Shown one piece after another: positions 11,079 through 22,016 of a stretch of 64,000 bases of DNA (within the stretch, counting starts at the first letter, position 1; every line of letters begins with the position of its first letter). Position numbers and translations under genes: made by a program. Source of the stretch: Coptis chinensis (taxonomy: Eukaryota > Streptophyta > Magnoliopsida > Ranunculales > Ranunculaceae); contig CM027380.1 in assembly GCA_015680905.1 (NCBI GenBank), positions 17,874,001 to 17,938,000 of the forward strand, written 5' to 3'. The notes under the pieces are model-generated. The model had not been told where the DNA came from, made no database searches, and saw only the letters and a list, made by a program, of their open reading frames with translations.

Positions 11079-11499
11079 CATAGTACAAAATATCAGGATA
11101 TGGGTATTTATCGATATTCAATTTCTGGATATGTATCGTGGATATATCCCCCTCTTTGGGAGTATTTGACATTGTTTCACATGCAAATATCGTGGATATA
11201 TCCAAAATATCGACAAATATCATGGATATTGTGGATATTTCTTGATATATCATGATACATTATTTATATTTATTTGAAATATAATGGTAAATATTAAATA
11301 AAATTGTTATATATACAAAATATCACCAAATATCGCAAAATATCCCTAAATATCATAAATATCGCAAATATTATCGAAATATAACTGATATTTGCAGTCG
11401 TATATATCTCTAAACATATCGTGATATTTAAATATCTTTTTCTGAAATATGGATAGATATCCCCAAATATCGCAATATATCGGGATATTTTGTACTATG
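11079..11499. mobile_element. MULE-like MITE D, deletion derivative of element C
   Basis: The TIRs CATAGTACAAAATATC and GATATTTTGTACTATG match perfectly. The target-site duplication GGTTAGAG is perfect at 11071-11078 and 11500-11507. The left ~210 bp aligns with 3626-3838 of element C and the right ~200 bp with about 7001-7183, so D is C with its coding interior deleted. It has inserted into LINE ORF1 and is therefore younger than the LINE. Open frames crossing it on both strands are artefacts of its AT-rich repeats. Confidence 0.85.
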
Positions 11500-12511
11500 G
11501 GTTAGAGACACCCCTCCGGATCAGTATGATTTTTCGAACTTTCTCATGTGGTTTCAAGTACATGGACTCTCAGTGGAGCGTAGAAATAAAGAGGATGTTA
11601 CTGATATTGGCAACAATGTGCCAATGGTTGTCGGCACTAATGTAAGAGGGGGAATGGAATCAAGTAGTCCGTATGCTCGGTGTAAAGGTATCTTTAATAT
11701 CCGAAAACCTCTTACTAAGGAGATTAACCTAGAACTGTCCACCGGAAAGGTATGTAAAATTTATTTTAAATATGAAAACATGCCTATTTTTTGTCACCAT
11801 TGTGGCTTGATAGGGCATGAGCATAAAGTGTGCAAACGGTTGGAGGCACAACTTTCGCATCTGAAAGGAAGGGGAGTTGATAAAGGAATGAAGTCTGTCC
11901 TTTACCTCTCGAATGCTATGCGAGTGCCATCACCCCTTCAGGGACATAACTCTAGGCAAAGGAGGAAGCTTTTTATGAATCACACAGCTTCGATGAACAT
12001 AGATCGGAGTAAACCCTCTCTATAGGGTGATGATGTGGCTATTGATAGGTGGAGACCCTCCAGTGTACGGGTTTGTAATAGGCCTAGTTTGGCTATTCCT
12101 AGGGCAGTGACTACACAAGATATGAGAGGACTCTCCACTGATGAAAAGACGTCCCCTGCATCCACTGACAATATGAGGGATTCCTCGTCGTTAAAGACAA
12201 AGGCTACAAAGCCAGAGAATGTCAAGATCGAGGATGTTAAGGTTGACTTTTGGAAAAGGCTTATCTTGGATTCTATGATAACTGACCACTCTCTGACAGC
12301 AGAAGCAACGGTTTTTCAGGAGCAGATGGTACAGTTTTCGTTACCTATCACTGACAAGCCCAAACCCTCCATTGACCTTTTTTCTTTGGGCCAAGAGGAA
12401 ACTATGGCCTCGAGCGTATCCAACCAGTCTATTTATCCACAGCCTACTACCACTAATGCTCCCACCCCACCAAGAGAAACCCATCCCCACATCTCAAACC
12501 AAACCTTCATA

Positions 12512-13687
12512 TAGGGGTGTGCATAAAACTGTTAGACCCGACAGAACCGACCGACCCGACCCGACCTGTACTACACAGTTCGGTTATCCATTTTAAACAG
12601 TTTGGATCGGTTTGAAATATTGCAAAACCGACAAAATCGGTTCGGTGCTCGGTTTAAATCTGTAATAACCGAAGTTAACCGACCCGACCCGCTATATATT
12701 AATAGATTAGATTGGTAAATGTAAAAGCGCATCAAATATGATATGAAGTTATTTTGTCTCTCCATATCTATGTTTCTCTCCTTCTCTGTTTCAATTTCTT
12801 TCTTCAAATTCGAGTAGATCTCTTAATCGTCTCTGTATGGATATCAATCTCTTCTCCAACTGATAATAACTTGGTCTTCTCCAACTAAATCTCTATTCCA
12901 TTCTTTAGATCTATTTCAATCGTGACTTCTTATTCAAAATATCGTCTTAGATTCACATGTCTATATTGATAAGCTTTGTTTTGATACTTGTTTCTTTTTG
13001 GTTACCAGATTTCAAATGGAGTTTGTAAATTTAATTCGTTGTTTTTTCAATTGTCAAGAAAAAGGCTTAATCATTTTACTGAATCACTTTCAATTCATTG
13101 ATTTTACTTCAATTAGATTTTCAGATTCAGTTTCTTAATTGGTTAGATTTGCCAATTGTTTTTTTCTTGTTGAGCTCAATCTCTGGTTTTGGTTTTGGTA
13201 ATTGAAGGAGTGATGATTTTATGAAGGAGACATTATTAGTTTGATTATTCTGGTTATATCTTCAAGTTCAAACAGATCTCAAAATCACTTTCAGTTCGAA
13301 AATTTATCGGAAGTGTTTTGATTATTGAAATCAAGTGGGTCCCTTTCTCATTGACAAATTAACTCAATATAATTAGTATTTTATTTCTTTATGAAATCAT
13401 GTGGTGGCCCTTTCTCAACTAAATACAAATGAATGCACGTGGGGCGTAAAGTAAACACACTTTGTATTCTGGAAAAAAAAAAGCACACTTTGTCGGGTCG
13501 GTTAAACCGTGTTATAGGCGGTTTTGATCGGGTAACGGTTGGGTTGTAAATTGCTCGGGTCAGTTTCAGGTCGGTTTAGTCAAGAGTATCGGTTCGGTTC
13601 GGTTATTATAGGATATAAACCGACAAGATCGGTTCGGTAGTCGGTTTTTATCCAAACCCGACCCGAACCGACCCGTGCACACCCCTA
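12512..13687. mobile_element. Non-autonomous hAT element, TAGGGGTGTGCA termini
   Basis: The element starts TAGGGGTGTGCA and ends TGCACACCCCTA. It has a perfect 8-bp target-site duplication CCTTCATA at 12504-12511 and 13688-13695, the hAT signature. Subterminal blocks rich in GACCCGACCC and GGTTCGGT repeats occur at both ends in opposite orientation. The central ~800 bp has no recognised gene. It interrupts LINE ORF1. Confidence 0.85.
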
Positions 13688-15112
13688 CCTTCATATATGG
13701 ACTTTAACCAAGGGAATCATGTTCCTATTATACCCATATCTTTATTGGTCTCTACCCCAGCCTTGATAACAAATTCAACCCCAAGCAAAACTCACCCACC
13801 ACCACATATTCTCCCACCTGTCTAAAAACGTATTAAGGCTTGTCCGGCTAACCCCATAATGCTTTATTTCCATCTTGCTCTTTTACTGAAGAGAGGACTT
13901 GGGAGCACGATTTTCTGCCTCCTAACCTCCTCCCTATTGATGTTTCACATGTTGGACTTGCTCTGTTACCCGTTCCACAACCCTCAAACAACATTAATTA
14001 CAAATTCGTTGTCTCTTCTATGCCTATGACCTTGGGTGATGATCTTTCACAGGGTCATCTACAAACCAATGCGCATACAGGTCAGTCTGATCCACCTTTT
14101 CTCAATGATCCTCAGATACAACAGCAAGACTCATCCTTCTCATCTTCTCCCTCTTTTATATCCGCTTGGGGGAGAAGAGAAAGGAACCAACTCAAAGTGG
14201 AGAGGAGAGTCATACTGATACTGATATGGGAAAACGGATGAAAAAAGAAGTTGATGCACTCTGTTGCCCAAAGCCTTTGGCTAATATCCACCTAAGAAAT
14301 GTGGATGCTCGCATGTTGTGACGACAATGCCGTATTCTCAACAAGGATGATCAGCATGCTAAACGAAATAGAGTGAGGAAAACGAGGTCTGGTGCCATTA
14401 ACCTGGTTTGTGACACAGTACAAATATAGGATGCAGATATGCCAGAGGGGGAGAGTGATGACAGCATCAGTAAACCCTTCCACATGGTGGTGGAGAACAT
14501 CTCCTCTGACTATGATGATCTATATGACACAGAAAAAGGGACAACACCTTTTATAATGGATGAAGGGGAACCATCAAAGACTAACTACACTGGTTTACAA
14601 GGTGGTTTCGTCATGCATGTTGAAGATACTGATGATTGGATGTGGGCAGATTTTGGAATACATGACCTTGAGGCGACTCGCCTAGCAGAGGTCATTGATG
14701 TAGATTCCAACAGCATGGGCAACCTATTGGGACTAAACAATGAGGATGAAGATAACTTCAGGTCAGTTGGTGATATTCCTTCATGGGACGGTGTGGCTAA
14801 TGACCTTTGTAGCATTCCTTCACCACCAGAGAACATCTTGCAGCTCCTACAAGAGATTGACAATGATCCGCTCTTTAACATGAACATTGAGGAACCAAAC
14901 CTGGCACCAGCTGGGGCACCTCTAAGTATGATGCAGCAGACTGGTGACAGTGTAGGCCCTGCGAAAGAGAATAGAAGCTTGACATTTTTTGAGAAAGTGG
15001 ATGTGGAAGGCACTACTGAGGAATTGATTTATGGCACTCATAACCCAACACAAAGTGTTGCTACTTCGAATAGGTTCGCGGCTTCTGTCCCTTCACAGAA
15101 ACCTTTGGTACA

Positions 15113-18100
15113 ATGATGATATCATGGAATTGCAGGGGGATGGGCTCTAAGGATATTGTTAATAACCTTAGGAGCCTTGTTAAACAGTTTAATCATGATG
15201 TGTTGTTTTTAGCTGAAACTAAGTTGTTTTTCAATAAGTTTATGTATGTACGGAAGTCTCTTAAGTTCTCTAGGGTGTTTGTTGTTGATCCGGTAGGGAG
15301 TAGTGGTGGTTTAGCTGTTCTATATAAGGATAATATTGCTTTTCAAGTTGTGGATGGCTATAAACACGCTATCTCAGGTATTTTTGTGAATTATCTTACC
15401 AATGTATCTTGGCATGTATCCTTCATCTATGAGGATCATGTGTCTCATAAATGGAAGGCTGTTTGGGACTACATCAGGGCGTATAAGAATGTTTTCTTGG
15501 GCCCTTGGATTATTCTTGGGGATTTCAATGTTGTTGCCTATTCTGCGAAAAAGGAGGGTGGGAACCCTGTCCTTATAAGACACATGGAAGATTTTGTTCA
15601 GTTTATAAATGATCTAGACATGATTGACTTGGGTTTCTCTGGACCATCCTTCACATGGTCGAATAACATATTGGGTGATGCCAACATCCGTGAAAGATTG
15701 GACCGAGCCATTGCTAACTCTGAATGGCTAGATATCTTTCCTCTAGCCTACTCTGATCATGTTGCTCTTGCCGTCTATTTTTCTGGGGTGGTTGATAATG
15801 GTCCAAAACCGTTCAGATTCCATGACATGTGGTGCAAGGAGCGAAGAGGTTATTGAGGAGTGCTGGAGCATATCATATCATGGCTCCCCTTCTTTTATCT
15901 TTAACTCCAAACTTAAACTTCTTCACGCGTCCTTGAGAGTTTGGAATAAGGAAGTCTTCGAAAATATTTTCTCACAGATAAAAGAATCAGAGGCTTTGTT
16001 AACTTCTCTTCTCTTTGACCAAGCAAATGGTGCAACCCTTATGAGTATCAAGGATACTAGAGACAACATTATCAATCTTTATCAAAAGGAGAACTTATAT
16101 TGGAAGCAGATTTCTCATTTTGCCTCTATCCTGGATGCGGATAATAATACAAAGTTCTTCCATTCTTTTGCTAATTTTAGAAGAAGAAGAAATTGTATCG
16201 ACACTATTCAGTCTAGTGATGGCAATTGGTTAACTTCTCGACCATAGATTGCAAAGGAATTTCTCTCTGCTTTTGAGGATGTCTTTAGGCCTGCCCATAA
16301 TCCTGATCTGCCAGGCTCGCTCCCTCAACTCCATCCTCAACCTCTTTGAGCCATGCATTTCTGAGATTGAAAATGTGTCTCTCACCAGATGTCCTTCTAT
16401 TACAGAAATAAGAAAGGTGGTCAAATGCATGGGAGGGCATAAATCACCAGGACCTGATGGTTTCCCAGCTCTTTTCTACCAAAGATATTGGCGAGTGGTG
16501 GGTATAGATCTTGTTAACCTTGTCCAGTTTTTCTTCACTGAGGGTCACTTTGGAAAGTACCTAAACCAAACTTTTATCACTCTCATCCCATAGATTGATA
16601 ACCCTTCTTTAACTACACACTACAGACCTATAAGTTTGTGTAATGTGTCATATAAGGTTATCTCTAAGATTCTGGCAAATAGGTTAAGAGGACTGCTACC
16701 CAAGTTCATCTCACCCAACCAAGGTGCTTTTGCACCTAAGAGGTCCATTGGTGACAATATTGGAGTGGTTCATGAGACCATTCATAAAATCAAGACAACA
16801 AAAAGAAACAAGCTCGGTCTTTTTGCTTTGAAGATGGATATGTCGAAAGCTTATGATCGTGTAGAATGGGAATCTCTTCTTGCTATCATGAATAAGCTGG
16901 GCTTCTCATCAAGATGCGTGAATATGGTTCGTTTCTGTATCTCCAATGTGAAGTATAATGTGTTATTGAATGGGTTGCCTCTTAAGACCATCATACCCCT
17001 CAGGGGAGGGGGGACTCTGACAAGGGGACCCTTTGTCCCCTTATCTCTTCATCATGCTCCCCGAAGCCTTGTCAAGACTGCTATTCCAAGCACAAGCTGC
17101 ACAAGAGATCTCTGGTATCAAAATTTCCAGGCAAGCTCCTATTATATCACATATGTTATATGCCAATGATTTGATTGTCTTTGGGAAAACATTGGCGACT
17201 GAAGTGGAACACATTAACAAAATCATGCGCGTATATTGTGATGCTACTGGCCAACTAGTGAATCGGGATAAATCCTCTATTCTTTTCAGTGAAGGGACTT
17301 CTCAGGAGGTCCAAGTTAGTGTCTGAAGCTCATTTGATGTCACTAATATGACAGGGAAAGACAAATATCTAGGTTCACCGATCATTTTCTCAAGGTCAAA
17401 AGCTCGAGACTTTCGTTTCCTTTTGGACAGAGTACAAAGTGCAGTCTCTAACTGGCAGGGGTAGCTTCTCTCTCAAGCAGGCAGAACCACTCTCATCAAA
17501 GCAGTTGCTCAAGCAAAGCCTATATATTATATGTCTGCTTTTCACATCCCCATCTCCATCATTGCTAACATGGATAATGCATGCAGAGATTTCTAGTGGA
17601 AAAATTCGAATGGTAATGCGATACATCTATGTAGGTGGGAGAAGCTCTGTGTCTCTAAGGCAGAAGGCGGATTGGGGTTCAGGAATACTCAGTGGTTCAA
17701 TCTGGCTCTTTTATGCAAGCTATTCTGGCAAGTGTTGACAGAAAAATCTCTTTGGAGTGATCATATGGAGGCAAAGTATCACAATATTATTACTCTAAAT
17801 AATTTTGTGGATAAAATCAATAATGCGTCTCATATCTGTCAGGGGCTGATGAAAGTGAAGAAGTATGTTGAGCAAGGGGCTCTTTGGCGTATTGGGGATG
17901 GTGTTTCAGTTAAGTTTTGGACTGATCAATGGGTGACAGTTATTGGTAAACCATGGACTCTTCTGAACTTGGTTACGCCATTACCTCAAGTAGTGGGTCT
18001 TGATCTTACGGTTGCTGATTTTATAAATCCTGATGGTTCCTAGGATTGTGGGAGACTATCATCTTTGGTTCCGAGTCTTGTTCTTTAAACTATCAAGAGG

Positions 18101-19000
18101 GTAAGGGCTAGACCAGCTATCTCTCATGAGCTTCTGTGGAATCCGGCCCCCAATGGCCTTTTCTCTGTTAAGTCTGCCTATGAGTTTATCGCTTCCACAC
18201 AAGGTTCCATAGGTCAAAGCTCTAACTCCCACCATTTAAAAGATATATGGGGCATCTGGAAGCTAAGGATTCTGGCTCGGGTGAAACTGTTTCTCTAGAA
18301 ATATGCAAATAATCTGCTGTCAACTGGAAATGCCTTGGTCGAATGCCACATAAATATAGAAAATATCTGTATTTTCTGTAATGAGCTTCCGGAGGATCGT
18401 GGGCATCTTTTCTTTGAGTGTCCCTGGAGTAAAAGTCTTTGGTTCTCTTCATGGCTGGGTCTACGGGTTGAGAGTGGAGCCTTCATGACCCAAAATTGGT
18501 TTTCTTTCTTCAAGAATAAGGATGCATCAATTGATAATGCATGTCTCTACTTATGCTTTTGCATTGATGTACTATTTATGGTGGCACAGAAATGATTGCA
18601 GGTTTAGGTTTGTGAAACCTAACCATGATGTTTTTCTTGCCAAGGCTTTAGCTAACTGGCAATAATGGATTGTTGTGGATAGCCCTATAGCTATCTTATC
18701 ACATGATAATGAACAAACTGAGAGTGAGGGGGAATGGATTGCCCCTCCTTTTGGTTCGTTTAAAGCAAATTATTGTGGTATTTTTATGAAATCTAAAGTA
18801 TCAAGTGTCTCTGCAGTGATCATCAGGGATTGGAACGGGGTTTGTGTGGCTGCAGCTACAGAACACAGTCGGGCCTTATCTCGCATCGAAGCCTATCTTC
18901 TAGCAGCTGAATTTGCAGTGGACCTGGTTAGAACAAAACAACTAGACAATGCGGTGTTTGAAGGAGCAGATAAATAAGCCACCAAGATGCTATCGGAGCT
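15113..19000 (+). pseudogene. LINE ORF2: endonuclease, reverse transcriptase, RNase H
   Basis: The apurinic-type endonuclease (15113-15850) opens with MMISWNCRGMGSKD and shows LAETK, GDFN and SDH motifs. It ends at a stop at 15854-15856. The reverse transcriptase (about 16400-17330) includes GHKSPGPDGFP, ISLCNVSYKVISKILANRL, MDMSKAYDRVEWE and SPYLFIMLPE. The catalytic box reads YANDLIVF, so one aspartate of the normal Y-A-D-D is replaced by asparagine. The zf-RVT region (about 18350-18440) has CIFCNELPEDRGHLFFECPW. An RNase H-like domain (about 18735-18980) contains WNGVCVAAATEHS. Several frameshifts (for example near 15850, 17030, 17330, 18040) and stops separate these blocks. The protein would have carried out target-primed reverse transcription. 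Confidence 0.8.
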
Positions 19001-19285
19001 AAGTGTGAGTTTAGATAGAGACTGCAGGGCTGTATTAGAATGGATACAATGGAAGTTAAGTGGGAGGATTGGTTTTTCTTTTTCTTTTAGAACCACTTCT
19101 GTAATAGGGAATGCGTGGGTTATAAATCTGGCACAGCGTGCTAGATCTTATGGTCCACATAACTTTTATATGTACTGCCCTGAGGTTATTTACATGCTTT
19201 AATAAAATGTTTGCAGGTTTATCCAAAAAAATAAAATAAAATAAAAAATAAAAATAAACAAAACGAAAAACAAACCCCAAGAAGA

Positions 19286-19446
19286 AAGCACCATCGCCTA
19301 TGGCCCTATGCCCCTATGTCCTCATTCGCTAACTTAATTTGCGAAAAGAGAGAAAGAAAGAGAGAAAACATGTGTACATCAAAATATAGTTTTACATTTA
19401 TCCATGGAAACATCATCTTATTTTCTTCAAAGTGCAAACGCTGATA
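19286..19446. other. Spacer between the LINE and a hAT-like element
   Basis: Contains a purine-rich stretch (GAGAGAAAGAAAGAGAGAAA) around 19345-19366. No gene recognised. Confidence 0.4.
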
Positions 19447-19454
19447 GGTCAATA

Positions 19455-20841
19455 CTATGCAGTTTAAGCGTTAATCGGCAACAGATTGCTCCAAGAGCTT
19501 ATAACGATTAATCGTATTAATTAGAATTAATCCAAAATTAATCGAAATTTAGTTTTAGTTTTAGTTTAATGTATATACCATAGTATTATTTGTTTATGAC
19601 TTAATTCCCCCTCCCCTTTTTATATAAAAAAACAAAGAGATTGGTCTGAATCTGTCAAAATTTTACATCAATACCCAACCAATAGAATATTGGGTACACC
19701 ACAGTTGCACTATATCAAAGTTCCTTAGCTCTTACGTTGGGCATGTCACAAACCCATCGTCATCAGATCATAGTTCGTGATTCCAAACGAAACTCTGAAA
19801 TTCCGCCCGGAATTTCGATTTTTCAAAAAAACGGAATTTCAAATATAGAGTCAAACTTTCAAACAAAAAAGCCATCGAAGTCAACATCAAATAAAGATTT
19901 GATTTTCGAAAAGGATTCGACTTTCCAGTAACCGGTTACTGGGATCAAATCCCAACAACCGTTACAAGTCACCGTTGATTTAGATCCGAGATCCGTGTGT
20001 GTGCACCGAGATGCGTGGTGGGTGGGAGATCCAGAATCGTGTTAGAGAATCAATCCAACGGCAACTTGTAATGGTTCTTTGGGATTTGATCCCAAACCCG
20101 ATTCTTCGCTAGCCTTCTTTTGAAAAAGAACTTTTCCTCTCCCTCGCCTTGAATTGAGTTGAATTTAGTTTGAAAATAGCAATCGTTCTCAATAACTCTT
20201 TCAATCTTTGTTGTAAATTTTTGAGTCCAATGGCTCCTATCCCTTTAAAAGTAGAGCTAAAGTCAACATTTTTTTTTTTCTATCATCATTATTTTTACAT
20301 GTATATATCTGAAAGATTTACTTCTCTCTCTATCTTTATTTTCTTCTATATATATATATAGAGTAAAAATAGATGATAAATAGTAAAATCACTTTATATA
20401 TATATAGAAAATAAAATAGAGATAGAAAGTAAAATCTGTTGACTTTAAATTTCTACTTTATCGACTTTTAAGACTACTTTTATTGATTTTAAATTTCTAC
20501 TTTATTGACTTTAACACTACTTTTAAAGGGATAGAGAGCCATTGGACTCAGCCTAAGAGGAAGAAATAGGGGTGAAGTAGTTGAAAATTTTCTTATTTTA
20601 GTTTCAGCATTCAGTGAGGGGAGAAATATGGAACGGAAAAACATGAAACGTTGGCAAACAAGAATTTGTAAATAAAGCTGCTAAGCGGCGCTTTTTTCAA
20701 ACCGACTAATCGGAATAAATCGCCCGATTTTTTTGACTCCGCTCATACTTCTATTTTTTTTTAGCATATCGGATCGGTTAGGTAGCGCATAGCGCTTACT
20801 CGTTGATTAATCAGAGATTAAGCAGCGCTTAAACTGCACAG
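19455..20841. mobile_element. hAT-like element with CTRTGCAGTTTAAGCG termini
   Basis: The left end CTATGCAGTTTAAGCG pairs with CGCTTAAACTGCACAG at the right end (one mismatch). The flanking 8-mers GGTCAATA (19447-19454) and GGTCAAAA (20842-20849) agree at 7 of 8, a hAT-type duplication. Subterminal TTAATCG/CGATTAATC words occur on both sides. No transposase is visible in the 1.4 kb, so it is non-autonomous. A smaller inverted-repeat element (20222-20550) is nested within it. Confidence 0.75.
20222..20550. mobile_element. Nested MITE, TGAGTCCAATGGCTC termini
   Basis: TGAGTCCAATGGCTC followed by TATCCCTTTAAAAGTAG is matched inversely by CTACTTTTAAAGGGATA, AGAGCCATTGGACTCA at the other end. Internal ACTTTAA/TAAAGTC words also pair. 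I could not define a target-site duplication, so the superfamily is left open. Confidence 0.65.
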
Positions 20842-20849
20842 GGTCAAAA

Positions 20850-21333
20850 CGGATTCAACAATCCCTCAGAGAACTCTGATATTTCTCTTGGATTTTAGTT
20901 CCTAAACATACATGTAAAACAACTACAGCGGTTACGGATCTTCTCAGTAGAGGTGTCTCCCCATTTTCCTTTTTGGCTAAAAGGGTAACTGATTGTAGTA
21001 TCAATATAGAAGTAACTGAGGACCTAGAAGATCAGAAGCAACAGAGGACTGAGTGCAAGACAAATCAATAATAACTTTGAATTACGCTGAAGTGCTGAAC
21101 TTTGTAACTAACAGAAGAAGATATAGAGGGTTTGTCTGCCAATGTCTTTAATTTGATTATATTGTTAATAAAAACAAACCTTGGTCTCTGAGAGCACGCA
21201 CAAAACTTCTCACACAGACTACTGTAATGTTTTGATCCTATGGCGAAGGTGGAGTTTGCTCGTATCTTGCTAAACATTTCCTTTTAATATCTAGAATCAC
21301 AAGGGAAAAGAGCCATTAAGTTGGTAGATGACA
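20850..21333. other. Intergenic, no gene recognised
   Basis: No feature beyond short non-supported open frames. Confidence 0.4.
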
Positions 21334-21342
21334 ATTAATTAA

Positions 21343-21503
21343 AGGTTAACCAATATTACCCCCACTAGATGAACCAAATAGGATTCTCCCCCACTACATG
21401 GGAAATTATCCTTCCAATTATACACAAAAAAAAAGTCAAATTGGATTGACCGATTTTTTTTTTCCTAATTGGCTCATCTAGCGGGGGTAACACTAGTTCA
21501 CCC
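21343..21503. mobile_element. 161-bp fold-back MITE with 9-bp target duplication
   Basis: The left arm AGGTTAACCAATATTACCCC continues with CCACTAGATGAACCAAATAG. The right arm is its imperfect inverse, so nearly the whole element is a hairpin. The flanks both read ATTAATTAA (21334-21342 and 21504-21512). A 9-bp duplication would suit a MULE-derived MITE, but the AT-rich site makes the exact length uncertain. Confidence 0.65.
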
Positions 21504-21512
21504 ATTAATTAA

Positions 21513-22016
21513 TGGGATTTCAAGTCCATTAAAATATCATTCCAAGGAAGTCCCTCTACCAACATAGAACACCCCTTTAAAATCATAAATCAGCTAACGC
21601 AAGGTCTTATTTTCACAAGACAAAATTACAAAACACATACACATATAACCTCATTCTAAACAGAATTCAGCAAGACTCTTCGAACATACCTAAGTCTCCT
21701 TGAACTATAAATTTTCATAGCTTAACGTTTCATACCTTTGACGTTATAACTTAACAGAACCATATGCTTTGGATAATTACTTCCAATCATCAACAAGATT
21801 TACACACAACGGCATGCAAATTTCGAATCAAAGAACAAGATTACTACGTTAAGAAATCCACAGCCAAAGCCGCACAAGCTGTACTGAAAAGCCATATAAC
21901 TACATATGAAACAAAAGAACAAATACTTCTACAAAGGTTCAAAATGAATAACTACAGAGGAGACTAGTAGGATCTTCACATGTAGATATTCTCACTTGGA
22001 GTGTAAAATTTACCAT
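21513..22016. other. 3' flank of F-box gene 1
   Basis: The part from about 21780 to 22000 resembles 24350-24570 downstream of the second F-box gene (for example CAATCATCAACAA and TTTGTAGATATTC/CATGTAGATATTC), showing that the tandem duplication included the 3' flank. Confidence 0.55.

Larger units (their letters stand above)
11047..15116 (+). pseudogene. LINE ORF1 (gag-like, CCHC), interrupted by two elements
   Basis: The coding sequence runs 11047-11078, 11508-12511 and about 13696-15116, split by elements D and the 12512 hAT. The LMWFQVHGLSVE stretch and the following region match the DUF4283-type ORF1 of plant LINEs. FCHHCGLIGHEHKVC (about 11790-11835) is the CCHC zinc knuckle, which would bind the element RNA. 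An in-frame TAG stands at 12023. The C-terminal part (14439-15116) is acidic, aspartate/glutamate-rich and free of stops for 225 codons. Its TGA stop overlaps the ORF2 start as ATGA (15113-15116). The first ~100-150 residues are missing because of 5' truncation. Confidence 0.75.
11038..19271 (+). mobile_element. 5'-truncated L1-type LINE with two nested insertions
   Basis: A plant L1-clade non-LTR retrotransposon. It has ORF1 with a CCHC knuckle, and ORF2 with endonuclease, reverse transcriptase, zf-RVT and RNase H-like regions, ending in an A-rich tail (19217-19271). The flanks AAACCCAAGAAGA (11025-11037) and AAACCCCAAGAAGA (19272-19285) form a target-site duplication with a one-base indel. 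This places the 5' end at about 11038, so the ORF1 N-terminus is missing. Two later insertions sit in ORF1: MULE-like D (11079-11499) and a hAT element (12512-13687). Without them the LINE is about 6.6 kb. Numerous frameshifts and stops make it inactive. Confidence 0.85.

Noticed and set aside
14585-15013. 142-codon minus-strand frame
   Set aside because: Antisense shadow of the LINE ORF1 C-terminal region.
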